DNA of 64,000 nt. Origin: an uncultured bacterium. GTDB lineage: Bacteria > Verrucomicrobiota > Kiritimatiellia > CAIKKV01 > CAIJXV01. Below are positions 52,689 to 62,531 of this stretch, piece after piece; positions within the stretch are counted from its first letter, which is position 1; every line of letters starts with the position of its first letter. The DNA is taken from the NCBI GenBank assembly GCA_903824675.1, contig CAIJXV010000102.1:1-64000 (forward strand), given 5' to 3'. The notes under the pieces were generated by a model. That model was not told the DNA's origin and searched no databases. It was given only the letters and a program-made list of their open reading frames with translations. The position numbers and the translations under genes were made by a program.

Positions 52689-54071
52689 TTACAAGGCGAT
52701 GACTTTAATGCCGGCCTGGGCGCCAAACGCGATCAGTTCCTCATAGAGATGTGCGCCATAGCCGAGACAGGCATATTCATTATTCCAGGCCTGTAGAAGG
52801 GCTTCGATGTCGCATTGGACAGTGACGAAGGCATGCGGCCAGAAGGGAATACCGCATTCCAGTTGACGCGCTTTCAAAACTCGTTTAGGGGGCTCGAACA
52901 CCTGGCATCGGGACACGACCAATTCGAATTCGCCGCGATGACGTCCCAGGCGGGCGAGTACACCGTTGCCGGGCTTACAGACCAGTTTGACCGAAATGCC
53001 ACCTGCGGCGCCCTCGGTGGGAATGCCATGTTCGGCAAAAGCAGCGGGCCCGAGCTTGCCGGCGAGGGACGGCGGGCAGGCGCCATCGCCGATAATCTTA
53101 ATTTCGCGGGTTCGCTTGTCGATGTGTTGCAGGTCCCCGTAGTAAACCGGTTCATCGCCCAGATCCGAGAGCAGTTTGACGGTGAGAAGCGTATTGAAAT
53201 CCGACAGGGTTGAAGTGGCAATGCGGTCATTCAGCATCAAGCTTTGAGCAAAACAGGTTGCGCTGTACTGGTCCCCAAGGCCAGGAAAAGATTGAATGGT
53301 GTACCCCATCCAGCCTTCCTGGCGGACGGTCTTTTTTAATGCCAAATACAGCCGGATGGAACGATCGGCAACGGCGCCGGTGGGGATGGGTTCGCTGAAA
53401 AGTGGTTGGATCCGGGCTCGGGCGTCGCGCAACTCGGCGGGGGTGATGGAATCAGCAGTCTGGAGAAGGGTGGTGGTATCGCGGGAATCAATGTCGATTC
53501 CGAACAGGCGCATCCACTGGGAGGGATCCGCGACGCCACAGGTCTGGCCCATGCCGCGACCGCCAAAGACACCGACGGTGGAGAGATTCAGGCGGTTTCG
53601 AATCCAGCCGGCGCGGCAGTAGGCGGTAATCTTCTCGATGTCGGATTTGGAATCACAGGACCCATACACGAAGCGATGGGGAAGGCCGACTTCCTGAAGG
53701 GCGCCATGCATGACGAGACCTCCAACCGGCCGCCAACCCTGGGAACCGGGATGCGTCCACAAAACCAAGGGTTTCCCCCCCAGGGCGAAATCGCGGATGG
53801 GGCCGATCAGGTGCGCTGCCCAGACCCAGGTTCCGGAGAAGAGGACCAGAGCATCGACGTCATCCTGGTGTTTGAAATGGTGCAGGCAAATGCGCGCTTC
53901 ATCCCGGGAGGCGATGACGGTGGGATACTCGACGAGATCGAGGCCGGCCTTAATCAAGGTTGCACGGGCGCGATTGACGAGGGCCTGGTCGATGAAGGGC
54001 GTCCCCATGGGGTCGCGCAGTCCATCTTTGTGAACGCCAAACACAACGAAACCGACTTTTGATGTTTGCAT
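52689..54071 (-). CDS. L-fucose/L-arabinose isomerase-like sugar isomerase
   Basis: A 460-residue protein of the AraA/FucI-like superfamily. The N-terminal alpha/beta fold reads VGFVVFGVHKD ... ALVLFSGTWVWA. A middle domain has TVGVFGGRGMGQTCGVADPSQWMRLFGIDIDSRDT, which carries the conserved acidic and aromatic groups. The C-terminal barrel contains PGLGDQYSATCFAQSLM and EPVYYGDLQHIDKR. Expected catalysis is aldose-ketose conversion of L-fucose, D-arabinose or a similar sugar, cytoplasmic. It faces the prenyl-repeat gene and is divergent from the lyase cluster (129-base gap), whose products could feed it. Confidence 0.8.
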   Translation of the reverse strand: MQTSKVGFVVFGVHKDGLRDPMGTPFIDQALVNRARATLIKAGLDLVEYPTVIASRDEARICLHHFKHQDDVDALVLFSGTWVWAAHLIGPIRDFALGGKPLVLWTHPGSQGWRPVGGLVMHGALQEVGLPHRFVYGSCDSKSDIEKITAYCRAGWIRNRLNLSTVGVFGGRGMGQTCGVADPSQWMRLFGIDIDSRDTTTLLQTADSITPAELRDARARIQPLFSEPIPTGAVADRSIRLYLALKKTVRQEGWMGYTIQSFPGLGDQYSATCFAQSLMLNDRIATSTLSDFNTLLTVKLLSDLGDEPVYYGDLQHIDKRTREIKIIGDGACPPSLAGKLGPAAFAEHGIPTEGAAGGISVKLVCKPGNGVLARLGRHRGEFELVVSRCQVFEPPKRVLKARQLECGIPFWPHAFVTVQCDIEALLQAWNNEYACLGYGAHLYEELIAFGAQAGIKVIAL

Positions 54072-54199
54072 AAAGTTCCTTGATGGGTATGTGCAATATT
54101 ACCGTGTCTATGAAGACGGGGCTATCTCAAAATTAATGTTATTCCCCTTGAATCCTCATAAATCATGATCGTATAATTTTACCCCTCTAGGAGTATTCA

Positions 54200-55363
54200 A
54201 TGAGTGCAGATGGAACAGCTCAATGCCCCTCTTCGCCTTGGACAGACGGAGCCCTCTGGCATCCCCCCCGATATGAAGAGGTTCCAGAGATGGGCGAAGG
54301 CGACATTCATGCGATTTTTTATGAAAGTCAGCCTTGGGAGGGCAGACCAACACGGGTATTTGCCTATTATGGGATACCGGTCCATGCGGTGAAAGGCCGT
54401 ACGCCAGCGATGGTTTTGGTTCATGGCGGGGGCGGGTCGGCTTTCATTCGCTGGGTCCGTCTTTGGATGGATCGCGGGTATGCGGCGATTGCGATGGATA
54501 CCTGTGGCTGCATCAGTAGCAGCGGGTTTATGGATCATCCCCGCCACGAAGCGGGTGGACCGCCGGGATGGGGGGGATTTGACCAGATTGACCAGCCTTG
54601 GTTCGACCAGTGGACCTATCATGCGGTGTCCGATGTGATACTGGCGCATTCGTTGATTCGTTCGTTTCCCGCCGTAAATCCTGAAAAGATCGGAGTGACA
54701 GGCATTTCCTGGGGCGGTTATCTGACCTGTATTGCCGCCGGATTAGATTCCCGTTTCAAGTTTGCGGCCCCGGTGTACGGCTGTGGTTTCCTGGGTGACA
54801 ACTCGACCTGGTTGGATCAGTTCAAAACGATGGGCACAGAACGTGCCCGCCGCTGGTTGAATATTTGGGATCCCTCCCGGTATCTTCCGTTTGCCCACAT
54901 GCCCTTTCTCTGGGTTACCGGAACGAACGACTTCGCGTACCCTATGGATTCTTTGCAACAATCCTATCGATTGCCGCGCAACGATCGGACTTTATGCGTA
55001 CGGGTGCGGATGCCGCATGGACATGGCATTCCCGGGGAAAACCCCGAGGAGATCCGTGTTTTTGCTGATTCGATGCTGGCCGATGGGCCGCGTTTGGCGC
55101 GGATTACCGGGACCCGGCGTCAAAGAGCGCGGGTTGAAGCCTTTTATGACAGTCCGGTTGCCATTGTTCGCGCAGAGTTAAATTACACCTGTGATCGCGG
55201 GAAATGGATGGACCGGTCTTGGGCTACTGTTCCGGCAGTGTTGGATCACGCGGCTGGACGAGTTTGGGCCGAGCTTCCGGCTGGCGTATCGGTTTATTAT
55301 TTTAATCTCGTCGACGCGCGGGATTGTGTCGTAAGTAGTGAACACGAGATGCTGGATGCATAA
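54200..55363 (+). CDS. Alpha/beta hydrolase, acetylxylan-esterase/dienelactone-hydrolase-like
   Basis: A 387-residue cytoplasmic hydrolase. AMVLVHGGGGSAFIRWVRLW contains the oxyanion-hole HGGGG. The nucleophile serine lies in VTGISWGGYLT, an aspartate in FLWVTGTNDFAYP, and the catalytic histidine in VRMPHGHG, completing the Ser-Asp-His triad. About 110 residues after the fold form a beta domain. Substrates would be acetylated or otherwise esterified sugars. It begins the plus-strand cluster, and its stop is two bases from the bioD ATG. Confidence 0.85.
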   Translation: MSADGTAQCPSSPWTDGALWHPPRYEEVPEMGEGDIHAIFYESQPWEGRPTRVFAYYGIPVHAVKGRTPAMVLVHGGGGSAFIRWVRLWMDRGYAAIAMDTCGCISSSGFMDHPRHEAGGPPGWGGFDQIDQPWFDQWTYHAVSDVILAHSLIRSFPAVNPEKIGVTGISWGGYLTCIAAGLDSRFKFAAPVYGCGFLGDNSTWLDQFKTMGTERARRWLNIWDPSRYLPFAHMPFLWVTGTNDFAYPMDSLQQSYRLPRNDRTLCVRVRMPHGHGIPGENPEEIRVFADSMLADGPRLARITGTRRQRARVEAFYDSPVAIVRAELNYTCDRGKWMDRSWATVPAVLDHAAGRVWAELPAGVSVYYFNLVDARDCVVSSEHEMLDA

Positions 55364-55364
55364 T

Positions 55365-56105
55365 ATGAAACACGGGTTAGCGGTGATTGGAACAGACACG
55401 GGGGTTGGCAAGACCTTGATCACGGCTCGACTTTGTCTTGCAGCCCGACAGTTGGGGATCGACTGTGTTCCGATGAAACCGGTTCAGACGGGGGCACATC
55501 GCATGCCCGATGGGCGGTTGCCATCGCCTGATCTGGAATGGATCCTGGCCGTGTTGGGTTTGAATCCATTGTCGGAGGATCGGAACCGAATGAATCCCTA
55601 CACCTTTGAAATGGCGGCTTCGCCTCATTTGGCCGCAGAAATGAGCGGGGAAATTCCAGATCGCCGGCGGATTTTGGAGGCCTATGACGAACTCTCGGCT
55701 GGCCATGACGCAACTATTGTTGAAGGTGCGGGGGGCTTGATGGTTCCTTTTGGCCGGGATTGGATGCTGGCCGATTTGCTGGTCGATTTGAATTTGCCGG
55801 TAGTTGTGGTGGCCCGAGCTGGGCTGGGGACATTGAATCACACCCTATTGACGCTGGAAGCGATACGAACACGAGGTCTGACGGTTGCAGGCGTCATTTT
55901 AAACCAACTTTCTTCCAATAGGATGGAGGTCATCGAAACGGACAATGTTCGGGTTTTACAAGAACTGGGAGATGTTCCAGTTTGGGGGACAATGCCGTAT
56001 TGGGATGACCTGGATGACAAGACTGAACCCGATATTGTCCGTCGCTGGTTGATGTCACAAATCCCGGAATTATCGCGACAGGTTAGCTTGTATCTCTTGA
56101 AATAA
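55365..56105 (+). CDS. bioD: Dethiobiotin synthetase
   Basis: A 246-residue P-loop ligase that closes the ureido ring of dethiobiotin using ATP and CO2. The P-loop is GTDTGVGKTL. The CPMKPVQTG segment and IVEGAGGLMVPFG (catalytic and nucleotide loops) match BioD. The N-terminal MKHGLAVIG positions the nucleotide domain. The length is normal for BioD. No other biotin genes lie near, which is unusual: bioD sits between a sugar esterase and a cysteine hydrolase. The two-base gap from the esterase makes an operon almost certain. Confidence 0.92.
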   Translation: MKHGLAVIGTDTGVGKTLITARLCLAARQLGIDCVPMKPVQTGAHRMPDGRLPSPDLEWILAVLGLNPLSEDRNRMNPYTFEMAASPHLAAEMSGEIPDRRRILEAYDELSAGHDATIVEGAGGLMVPFGRDWMLADLLVDLNLPVVVVARAGLGTLNHTLLTLEAIRTRGLTVAGVILNQLSSNRMEVIETDNVRVLQELGDVPVWGTMPYWDDLDDKTEPDIVRRWLMSQIPELSRQVSLYLLK

Positions 56106-56161
56106 GTTCATACCGAATACTGAGGATTCCCTGAGATATAGGCATTTGAAGAGAGGTCAGA

Positions 56162-56986
56162 ATGGAAACGTTTCGGCTCAACGCTCATTATTATCAGCAA
56201 TTCGGAGCTGATTATGCGCGGGAGGTTCCTGGTGAGGGATATGGCGGATGGAAAGCAGCCGATCTCGATTTTTCCTGGAAACATTCCGCTGTGGTCGTGA
56301 TGCACGCTTGGGATGTGCAGCCCATGGAAATCGACCCAGCCGGCTATAGTGAGTGTGAATATATTCCACGGGCGGATGCGATCTGCAAGAAGGTATTCCC
56401 GGGTTTACTCGCTGCGATTCGTGCCCGGGAATTCACCTTGTTTCACGTGGTCGGGCATCAAGGATATTACGAGCACCTGCCGGGCTACCAACGTGCTGTT
56501 GCATTGGCCGGCCCAGAGCCAGTGCGGCCAACTTCGGTTATGAGCGATCCTTGCTTGGACAACCTTGTCCAATTTCGCCGCGACCATGTCTGGCCGGGGA
56601 AAGAGAATCTTGTACTCCGTTCAAGGAGTCGGTTCGCCACTGATTTTCATCCTGCGGCGCGACCTCTGGGTGATGAAGGAGTGGCCGCCAATTCGCATCA
56701 ACTTGCGGCGCTTTGTCGGTCGGCCGGAATTAATCATCTTATTTATGCTGGTTTTGCCGTGGGTGGATGTCTCCTGGCATCGCCCGGGGGAATGGTGGAT
56801 ATGCAGCGACGGGGTGTCTTGTGTTCGGTATTGCGGGAAGCTGTTACGGCTATTGAGAACCGCGAGACGGCGAGGCAAGAGCTCTCCAAACAACTGGAAT
56901 TGTGGCGGGTTGCCTTGAGTTTTGGATTTGTGTTTGAGGTGTCGAGTTTTATTGCCGCACTGCGAAAAGGTGCCACCACGTCATGA
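56162..56986 (+). CDS. Isochorismatase-like cysteine hydrolase
   Basis: A 274-residue hydrolase of the isochorismatase/nicotinamidase superfamily. An early aspartate/His region (VVVMHAWDVQP) precedes FTLFHVVGHQGY. The catalytic cysteine lies in IYAGFAVGGCLLASPGG (G-C in the conserved cis-peptide loop), followed by DMQRRGV. The substrate may be an amide or ether; none can be named. It starts 56 bases after bioD and may belong to the same transcript. Confidence 0.8.
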   Translation: METFRLNAHYYQQFGADYAREVPGEGYGGWKAADLDFSWKHSAVVVMHAWDVQPMEIDPAGYSECEYIPRADAICKKVFPGLLAAIRAREFTLFHVVGHQGYYEHLPGYQRAVALAGPEPVRPTSVMSDPCLDNLVQFRRDHVWPGKENLVLRSRSRFATDFHPAARPLGDEGVAANSHQLAALCRSAGINHLIYAGFAVGGCLLASPGGMVDMQRRGVLCSVLREAVTAIENRETARQELSKQLELWRVALSFGFVFEVSSFIAALRKGATTS

Positions 56987-57026
56987 GATGTAGCCAATTT
57001 GGCGACAGATTTAACGGCGGTGGTTC

Positions 57027-59978
57027 ATGAAGACCGCTGGCATTCTGATTCCCCCCATCCAAGTCAATCGATTGCGGAAAAATATTCAGGAACAGGCATG
57101 GGCAACGGCAGAACGTGATCGCATTGTCGCATTAGCCGCAACCTGGCGATCCCTTTCAGATAGGGAACTGCGTGCTCTCATGTTCGGCAACACGATCACC
57201 CGCGCCTGGGATATTTGGTATGGGGGGTTTTGCCCGGCCTGCAAAGGCGATATTCCTTTCATGGGGCCGTTTGATGCCTTGCGTCATCCCTGGAAGATTC
57301 CCTGCCCTCATTGCCGGGAGCTGTTCCCCAAAAATGATTTTTTCGCTTTTTATCGGTCAGGACTGGATGAGGATGGTATTTTTGATCGCGCCCGTGCGGA
57401 CCGTTCACTCTTGTTCAATACCGATCACCCGGACCCTGAAGATCCGCTGCATTTGTTTGGCGTGGACGATGGGGAGGGTTATGTTGAAGGCGAATATCGC
57501 TGGCGCTATATTGGACACTACCTGATACGCGGGCAATGGCGACAGTGGGTCCTCGACGGCCTGCTCCATTTGGCGGAAGCTTATGTTCTCACCGGGGATC
57601 CGGTTTATGCCCACAAGGCAGATGTGCTATTCGACCGGGTGGCGGATCTCCACCCGACTTTTGATTTCGGCAAACAGGGGGTTATTTACCAACAGCCCGC
57701 AGACCGGGGATATGTTTCCACCTGGCATGGCGCCTGTATTGAGGTGCGCGAACTGGCCGTGGCTTTTGATCTGGTTTTTGATGGACTTTGCGAGGCGACC
57801 CGTAACAAAGTTAATGAACGTATCCTAAATGACGTGCTCGCCAACCTGTCCAAAATTAATTCCAATCCACCCGATACGGATATTACGATCATCCTCATCC
57901 GTCTGATTCAAGGATGGCCCGGGAATCGCGAGGAAGTCGTTTCCCTGCTGGGGGCGGTGTTTCGGGAAGCCACGGTGGTGGATGGCCTCACCGGCGAGAA
58001 GGGGATCCTCGGGTATGCTTGCGTTAGCCCCATGGCGATCGCCTACTTCCTGTTGCGCGTGATGCTGATCGAGGGTGATCTGGTCCGGCATCTTATGAAA
58101 AACTTTCCCCGTTTGCACAGCCTTTACCGTTTTTATGTCGATACGTGGTGTTTACAAAACTATTACCCCCTGATTGGCGATTATGGCTGGTTCGGTGAGC
58201 GGACCACGCAGTATCCCGCCGTGTCTTGGGGGCGGTCCTCGGGGGGCGGCCAACCGCCATTGCCTACGGGATTGTTGCCTTCCCTCTATTCGTTTTTCTG
58301 GGAACTCTACGAACTGACCGGTGATCCCGCCTTTGTGCAGGTGTTGTACCGGGCGAATGGTGTGTCCAGTGCCGGATTGCCGCATGATCCTTACGTTGAT
58401 CATCCGCCGTCTTTCCAGCAATCGGTCCAGGCGGTCATCGATCGTGAGGGTGTAGAATTGAAAGTGGATAGTGTTAACCTTGAAGAGTGGCACCTGGCGA
58501 TTCTTCGTTCAGGACGGGCACCCGCTGCCCATGCGGCATGGGTCTGCTATGATTCGTGGGGGCGACATGGCCATGCCAACGCGATGAATTTGGGACTTTA
58601 TGCCAAAGGCTTGGATCTTTTGCCTGACAATGGTTATCCGCCGCTTAAATTCGGACATAGCAGTCCCTTCTTCAATTGGTACTGGAGCACGGCGGCTCAT
58701 AACACGGTAGTGGTGGATGGCCGTAGCCAGGCTCGCTTTGATGGAAAAACAACACGGTGGGAAAAGGGGGATGGATTTCAAGTCATGCGCTTCGAGCCGG
58801 ATAGAATTCCTTGTGCCCTCATCGGTCCGGATCACGAACAGATTGGATTCTTCCTGACGACACCCGGACGTATTAGCCGGGTGCGAGTTCTGACCCGTCC
58901 GGATCCGGATGGCGAGTGGACCTTACAGTTTGAGGACTCTTTTGACCGGGTTGAACCGGGGAAAAACTGGATGATTCTCGACGGGGAATGGCGGATTGAG
59001 GCAGGGCACTTGGTTGGGTGGGGAACGATCCTGTGTACCCGAAAGTTTCCCGGGGTGCAACGAGTTGAATTCGATGCGGTAACCGATAGCCCTATCCCCT
59101 GTGACCTAAGTGCTTTATTGGCAACCGATGAACGGGGGGTGGGGGAGGGTATTTTCTTTGGATTGGGTGCGGATTATAACCAACGAAGCCTGATCATGTA
59201 TGACCGGCGTCCGGCCCGGGATCGAGCTGCAGTGCAAACAACACGGTGTTTGATTATTCCCGGACATACTCACCGAATTGTTTGTGAACATGATGGGCTC
59301 TGGTTGAGGCATTGGGTGGATGATGTTTTGATTCAGAGTTGTGTGAATGACGGGATGCCCCATTTGGCAATTGCACAGAATGAAACCAGTGATCTGAAAC
59401 GTTATGCCCGGACCGTGATGCTGGTCGATATTTCCGATGACGACTGTTACCTGGTGGACCTGTTCGACGTCACCGGTGGCCATGACCATGCCAAATTCAT
59501 CCAGAGTAATTATAGCACGCTTACGGTACAGGGATTGGAGTTGCGCCCAACAGAGGAGTATGGATACGGGACACTGATGCGTAATTTTAGCGGCGATCTG
59601 ACACCTGTGCCAGGGTGGACAGCCGATTGGAAAATTGATGGGCTTCAAGCGGGAGACCCCTTTGACCGCAATGTTCACCTGCGGTACACTGACTTGACGG
59701 AAGGGGCCGAGGCGCATACTTGTGAGGGATGGATTGCCAAACGCGGAGTTGAGGAAACATGGATTCCACGCCTGCTGGTTCGACGTCAATCAGAAGGAGA
59801 TACTTTGTCGTCCCTGTTCATTGCGGTGTTAGAGCCCTATATCGATACCTCTCGTATTTCCCACATCCGCCGGACTGGCTTGTCCTCTTTGGAGATCGAC
59901 TTGAAAAATGGCCGGCGGGATTATATTGAATGGACTGTGGACGGACGGATTAAGCTGGCCTCGCGAATGCACAAATAA
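57027..59978 (+). CDS. Heparinase II/III-like polysaccharide lyase (large form)
   Basis: A 983-residue protein. The N-terminal alpha/alpha toroid (about 100-450) includes LLHLAEAYVLTGDPVYAHKADVLFDRVADL and a C-x2-C/C-x2-C pair (CPACKG ... CPHCRE) near 70-95 that could bind a metal. The heparinase-II/III-type beta-sandwich has SWGRHGHANAMNLGLYAKG and STAAHNTVVVDGRSQ, the typical His-containing stretches. It has no signal peptide, so it would be cytoplasmic, unusual for the family. It is followed after 27 bases by a second lyase-like gene. The target is an oligosaccharide of uronic acid type. Confidence 0.8.
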   Translation: MKTAGILIPPIQVNRLRKNIQEQAWATAERDRIVALAATWRSLSDRELRALMFGNTITRAWDIWYGGFCPACKGDIPFMGPFDALRHPWKIPCPHCRELFPKNDFFAFYRSGLDEDGIFDRARADRSLLFNTDHPDPEDPLHLFGVDDGEGYVEGEYRWRYIGHYLIRGQWRQWVLDGLLHLAEAYVLTGDPVYAHKADVLFDRVADLHPTFDFGKQGVIYQQPADRGYVSTWHGACIEVRELAVAFDLVFDGLCEATRNKVNERILNDVLANLSKINSNPPDTDITIILIRLIQGWPGNREEVVSLLGAVFREATVVDGLTGEKGILGYACVSPMAIAYFLLRVMLIEGDLVRHLMKNFPRLHSLYRFYVDTWCLQNYYPLIGDYGWFGERTTQYPAVSWGRSSGGGQPPLPTGLLPSLYSFFWELYELTGDPAFVQVLYRANGVSSAGLPHDPYVDHPPSFQQSVQAVIDREGVELKVDSVNLEEWHLAILRSGRAPAAHAAWVCYDSWGRHGHANAMNLGLYAKGLDLLPDNGYPPLKFGHSSPFFNWYWSTAAHNTVVVDGRSQARFDGKTTRWEKGDGFQVMRFEPDRIPCALIGPDHEQIGFFLTTPGRISRVRVLTRPDPDGEWTLQFEDSFDRVEPGKNWMILDGEWRIEAGHLVGWGTILCTRKFPGVQRVEFDAVTDSPIPCDLSALLATDERGVGEGIFFGLGADYNQRSLIMYDRRPARDRAAVQTTRCLIIPGHTHRIVCEHDGLWLRHWVDDVLIQSCVNDGMPHLAIAQNETSDLKRYARTVMLVDISDDDCYLVDLFDVTGGHDHAKFIQSNYSTLTVQGLELRPTEEYGYGTLMRNFSGDLTPVPGWTADWKIDGLQAGDPFDRNVHLRYTDLTEGAEAHTCEGWIAKRGVEETWIPRLLVRRQSEGDTLSSLFIAVLEPYIDTSRISHIRRTGLSSLEIDLKNGRRDYIEWTVDGRIKLASRMHK

Positions 59979-60005
59979 TGTTCTGATTCTGAAACGAAGG
60001 AGCTC

Positions 60006-62201
60006 ATGGCCTCTTTGCCTCCCGCTATTTTAAGAAACACGTCTGATTGTTATGGCTTAATTCCACCGGAACTCCCGCCGCATCCCCGTGTGTTTGTAAC
60101 GCCAGCCCACATTGAATCTACACGCAGCCATCTGGCCACTTGCCCCTGGCGCCGTTCCGCGTTGTCGATTTTATTGGAACGATGCCGGCAGATCCAGGAC
60201 TTCAGCGACGATCCCCAGGCGCCTCTGACACCCGCCATAACACAGGCTTTCAAGAACGCTGGATTTTATATCATGCGCAATGCCCTGGCGTTTCACCTCA
60301 CCCGAAAATCACATCATTACCACGAGGCTTTACGGGTCTTGGTTGCGCTGGCCGAAGCCTATGCCCGGCGTCCCTTGACCGGGCACGACTGCCGGGCGGT
60401 CGGTGGGGGTATGCACGAGCAGGAGTTTGTCTCCTGGCTGGCTTGCGCCTACGATCTCCTGGCCGCCGATGGCTTTGGTGATGCGGATCAACGAGTTCTC
60501 GACGCGGGTTTACAGGCCGGCATTGAGGTGGTTGAAGCCAATCGCCATTGTTCGTGTTCCAATCATAACTCGTGGGGTTTTCGTGCGAATCTCTCGATTG
60601 CCGGCGCAATTGGTGATCGCCAAAGAGTGATGGCCACTCTTTATGGCGGGCACGTAAAGGAGCGTGGGCGTTATGGATTCATCCATCAACTGCGGCATGA
60701 TCTGCTTGCCGATGGCATTGAATGGGAACACAATCTTCGGCATCACTTTCTAACCATGGCCACCTATGCCGATCTTGCGGATCGCGGACGGAATCTTGGA
60801 ATTGACCTCTGGAACCAGACATTTCCCGCCAGTTTGGAAAATGAAGGATTCGATTTGCATCGGGATTATGGTCCTCCGGGAGACAAAGCGTTATGGACGG
60901 CATTTGTAGCGCCCCTCTATCAGATTTTCCCCAATGGCGAATTCCCACTTTTAGGCGATTCGCGATTAAGTCAGATTCAGGGATTGAGTTATTGGGGGAT
61001 CTTTTATCATTTGGCATATGAAGCCCATCCAGATCCCCGGCTGGCCTGGGCGATTCATCAAATTGAACTGCAGAGTCACACACGACGACATCCTGATTTG
61101 CCGGCGGGCCTTCAAACCGAAACGGCCGATCTGGATTTTGTCCGACTCCTTCAGGATGAATGGCCTACCGGACGGTTTGACCTGAAAGAGGATGCGACCT
61201 TTGGTTTAACCGGGTTAAACCAGAAGGGGTGTTCCCTGTTCCCAACTCATGGGTCGGCTTTGCTTCGCGTCGATCCAGACCAAATCGAAACGCCCTGCAC
61301 CTTTCTCTTCTGGGGGCCGCATAGCGGCGGGCATCAGGGGCCCGGGGCATTGAATCTTGAGCTTTCTGCGGGTGGGCATCGGATTACGGATGCACCCTGG
61401 TCCCGTTCGTTTGAGGATCCCCTGCACTTGGCCTGGTGTCGCACGACTCTGGCACATAATACCGTGACCGTGGACGAAACCCCGATGCATCCTTACGACC
61501 AGCCAACCGAATCCGTTTGGGAAAGCGATTACTGGCATCACACCGTAACGGATGGCGAATTGCTGGGGTTTTATCCGGATGGCGACTATAAAATCGTCAG
61601 GGCGTGCAATGACACGGTCTATCCCGGAGTTCGGTTGGATCGAACCGTTGTTGCCGGTCGCGATTACGTGTTGGATATTTATCGATGTCTGTCGGCGGAC
61701 GAGCACCATTATGATTGGGTGTTCCAATGTCCGGCCCTGATTCATGTCCCGAGCGGGATTCCTTCCCGGGAAGAAGTTTTCTTTGCAGGGACGAAACGGG
61801 GCTATTCGCAACTCAGGAAATTGCAGGGATACAGGTTACCGGTCCAGAACGGGATTGAACTAAAATGGACCGATGGGCCCGGTGCCTTTTGGACACATTC
61901 GATGGCGACCACAGAGGGTACAGTCGTGACGGCCCTGACTCCCGAGCCGGACAGCGAAAACGGATTCCCGGGTTCGGATCATTATCCTTTACGCGCCGGT
62001 TCGCTTCTGATGCTTCGGTGTTGCGGGCGATCGGTCGCATTTGCCACGTTGTTTACTTTTCGACCTCGGAATTCTTTCCAACTTGAATCACTGGCGGGAG
62101 ATGCAGAGGGCGATTTAACCCTCGCGCTGAAGGGCTATGATGGGAGTGGTCAGAATTGGGTATTCCCAATCAATCCGCTCAAGCCTCACTGGAACGCCTG
62201 A
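60006..62201 (+). CDS. Heparinase II/III-like polysaccharide lyase (short form)
   Basis: A 731-residue protein with an alpha-helical toroid (about 1-380; HPRVFVTPAHIESTRSHL; NSWGFRANLSIAGAIGDRQR) and a beta-sandwich (about 420-725; GAGPSH-like FWGPHSGGHQGPGALNLELSAGGHRI; TLAHNTVTVDETPM). These histidines and the tyrosine in the toroid mark heparinase/alginate-lyase families. No signal peptide, so a cytoplasmic or membrane-bound location is implied. The start has GAAGGAGCTC nearby. It ends the cluster, and a hairpin terminator follows 35 bases downstream. Confidence 0.8.
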   Translation: MASLPPAILRNTSDCYGLIPPELPPHPRVFVTPAHIESTRSHLATCPWRRSALSILLERCRQIQDFSDDPQAPLTPAITQAFKNAGFYIMRNALAFHLTRKSHHYHEALRVLVALAEAYARRPLTGHDCRAVGGGMHEQEFVSWLACAYDLLAADGFGDADQRVLDAGLQAGIEVVEANRHCSCSNHNSWGFRANLSIAGAIGDRQRVMATLYGGHVKERGRYGFIHQLRHDLLADGIEWEHNLRHHFLTMATYADLADRGRNLGIDLWNQTFPASLENEGFDLHRDYGPPGDKALWTAFVAPLYQIFPNGEFPLLGDSRLSQIQGLSYWGIFYHLAYEAHPDPRLAWAIHQIELQSHTRRHPDLPAGLQTETADLDFVRLLQDEWPTGRFDLKEDATFGLTGLNQKGCSLFPTHGSALLRVDPDQIETPCTFLFWGPHSGGHQGPGALNLELSAGGHRITDAPWSRSFEDPLHLAWCRTTLAHNTVTVDETPMHPYDQPTESVWESDYWHHTVTDGELLGFYPDGDYKIVRACNDTVYPGVRLDRTVVAGRDYVLDIYRCLSADEHHYDWVFQCPALIHVPSGIPSREEVFFAGTKRGYSQLRKLQGYRLPVQNGIELKWTDGPGAFWTHSMATTEGTVVTALTPEPDSENGFPGSDHYPLRAGSLLMLRCCGRSVAFATLFTFRPRNSFQLESLAGDAEGDLTLALKGYDGSGQNWVFPINPLKPHWNA

Positions 62202-62531
62202 TCGGCTGAGTCGCACGTAAAATGCAACCTGCGAAAAGGCCATGGAGTGACCTTTTTAGAAAAGCGCTATTTACTTTGCGCGTGCCAACCATGCCATGCG
62301 TTTGTTTAAATTCCGCCACGAGTTTGATTGCGCCGGATGGGACGGGCCAAGCCTGCATCCCGTATGACAAGGAACAAGTATCGATCCACCCGCTGGCGAA
62401 CTGTCCGTTCTTAATATGGCAAAGCTCTTTATGGCCAAGGTGATCTCGTCGCCTTACAGGGTTGATGATCCTGTCGCGCTAAAAAAAAACGTGCCCATCC
62501 TTTGCGAATCCCGATCCCGCGACGGAGCTCA
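62202..62531. other. Intergenic region after the lyase genes
   Basis: About 330 bases. The first part holds a probable terminator (listed separately). An A-run at 62481-62489 and short unconvincing frames are all else I see. Confidence 0.4.
62234..62257 (+). terminator. Probable intrinsic terminator of the lyase operon
   Basis: AAAAGGCCA (62234-62242), loop TGGAG, TGACCTTTT with one C-A mismatch in the stem, ending in a run of five T (62253-62257). Confidence 0.5.
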
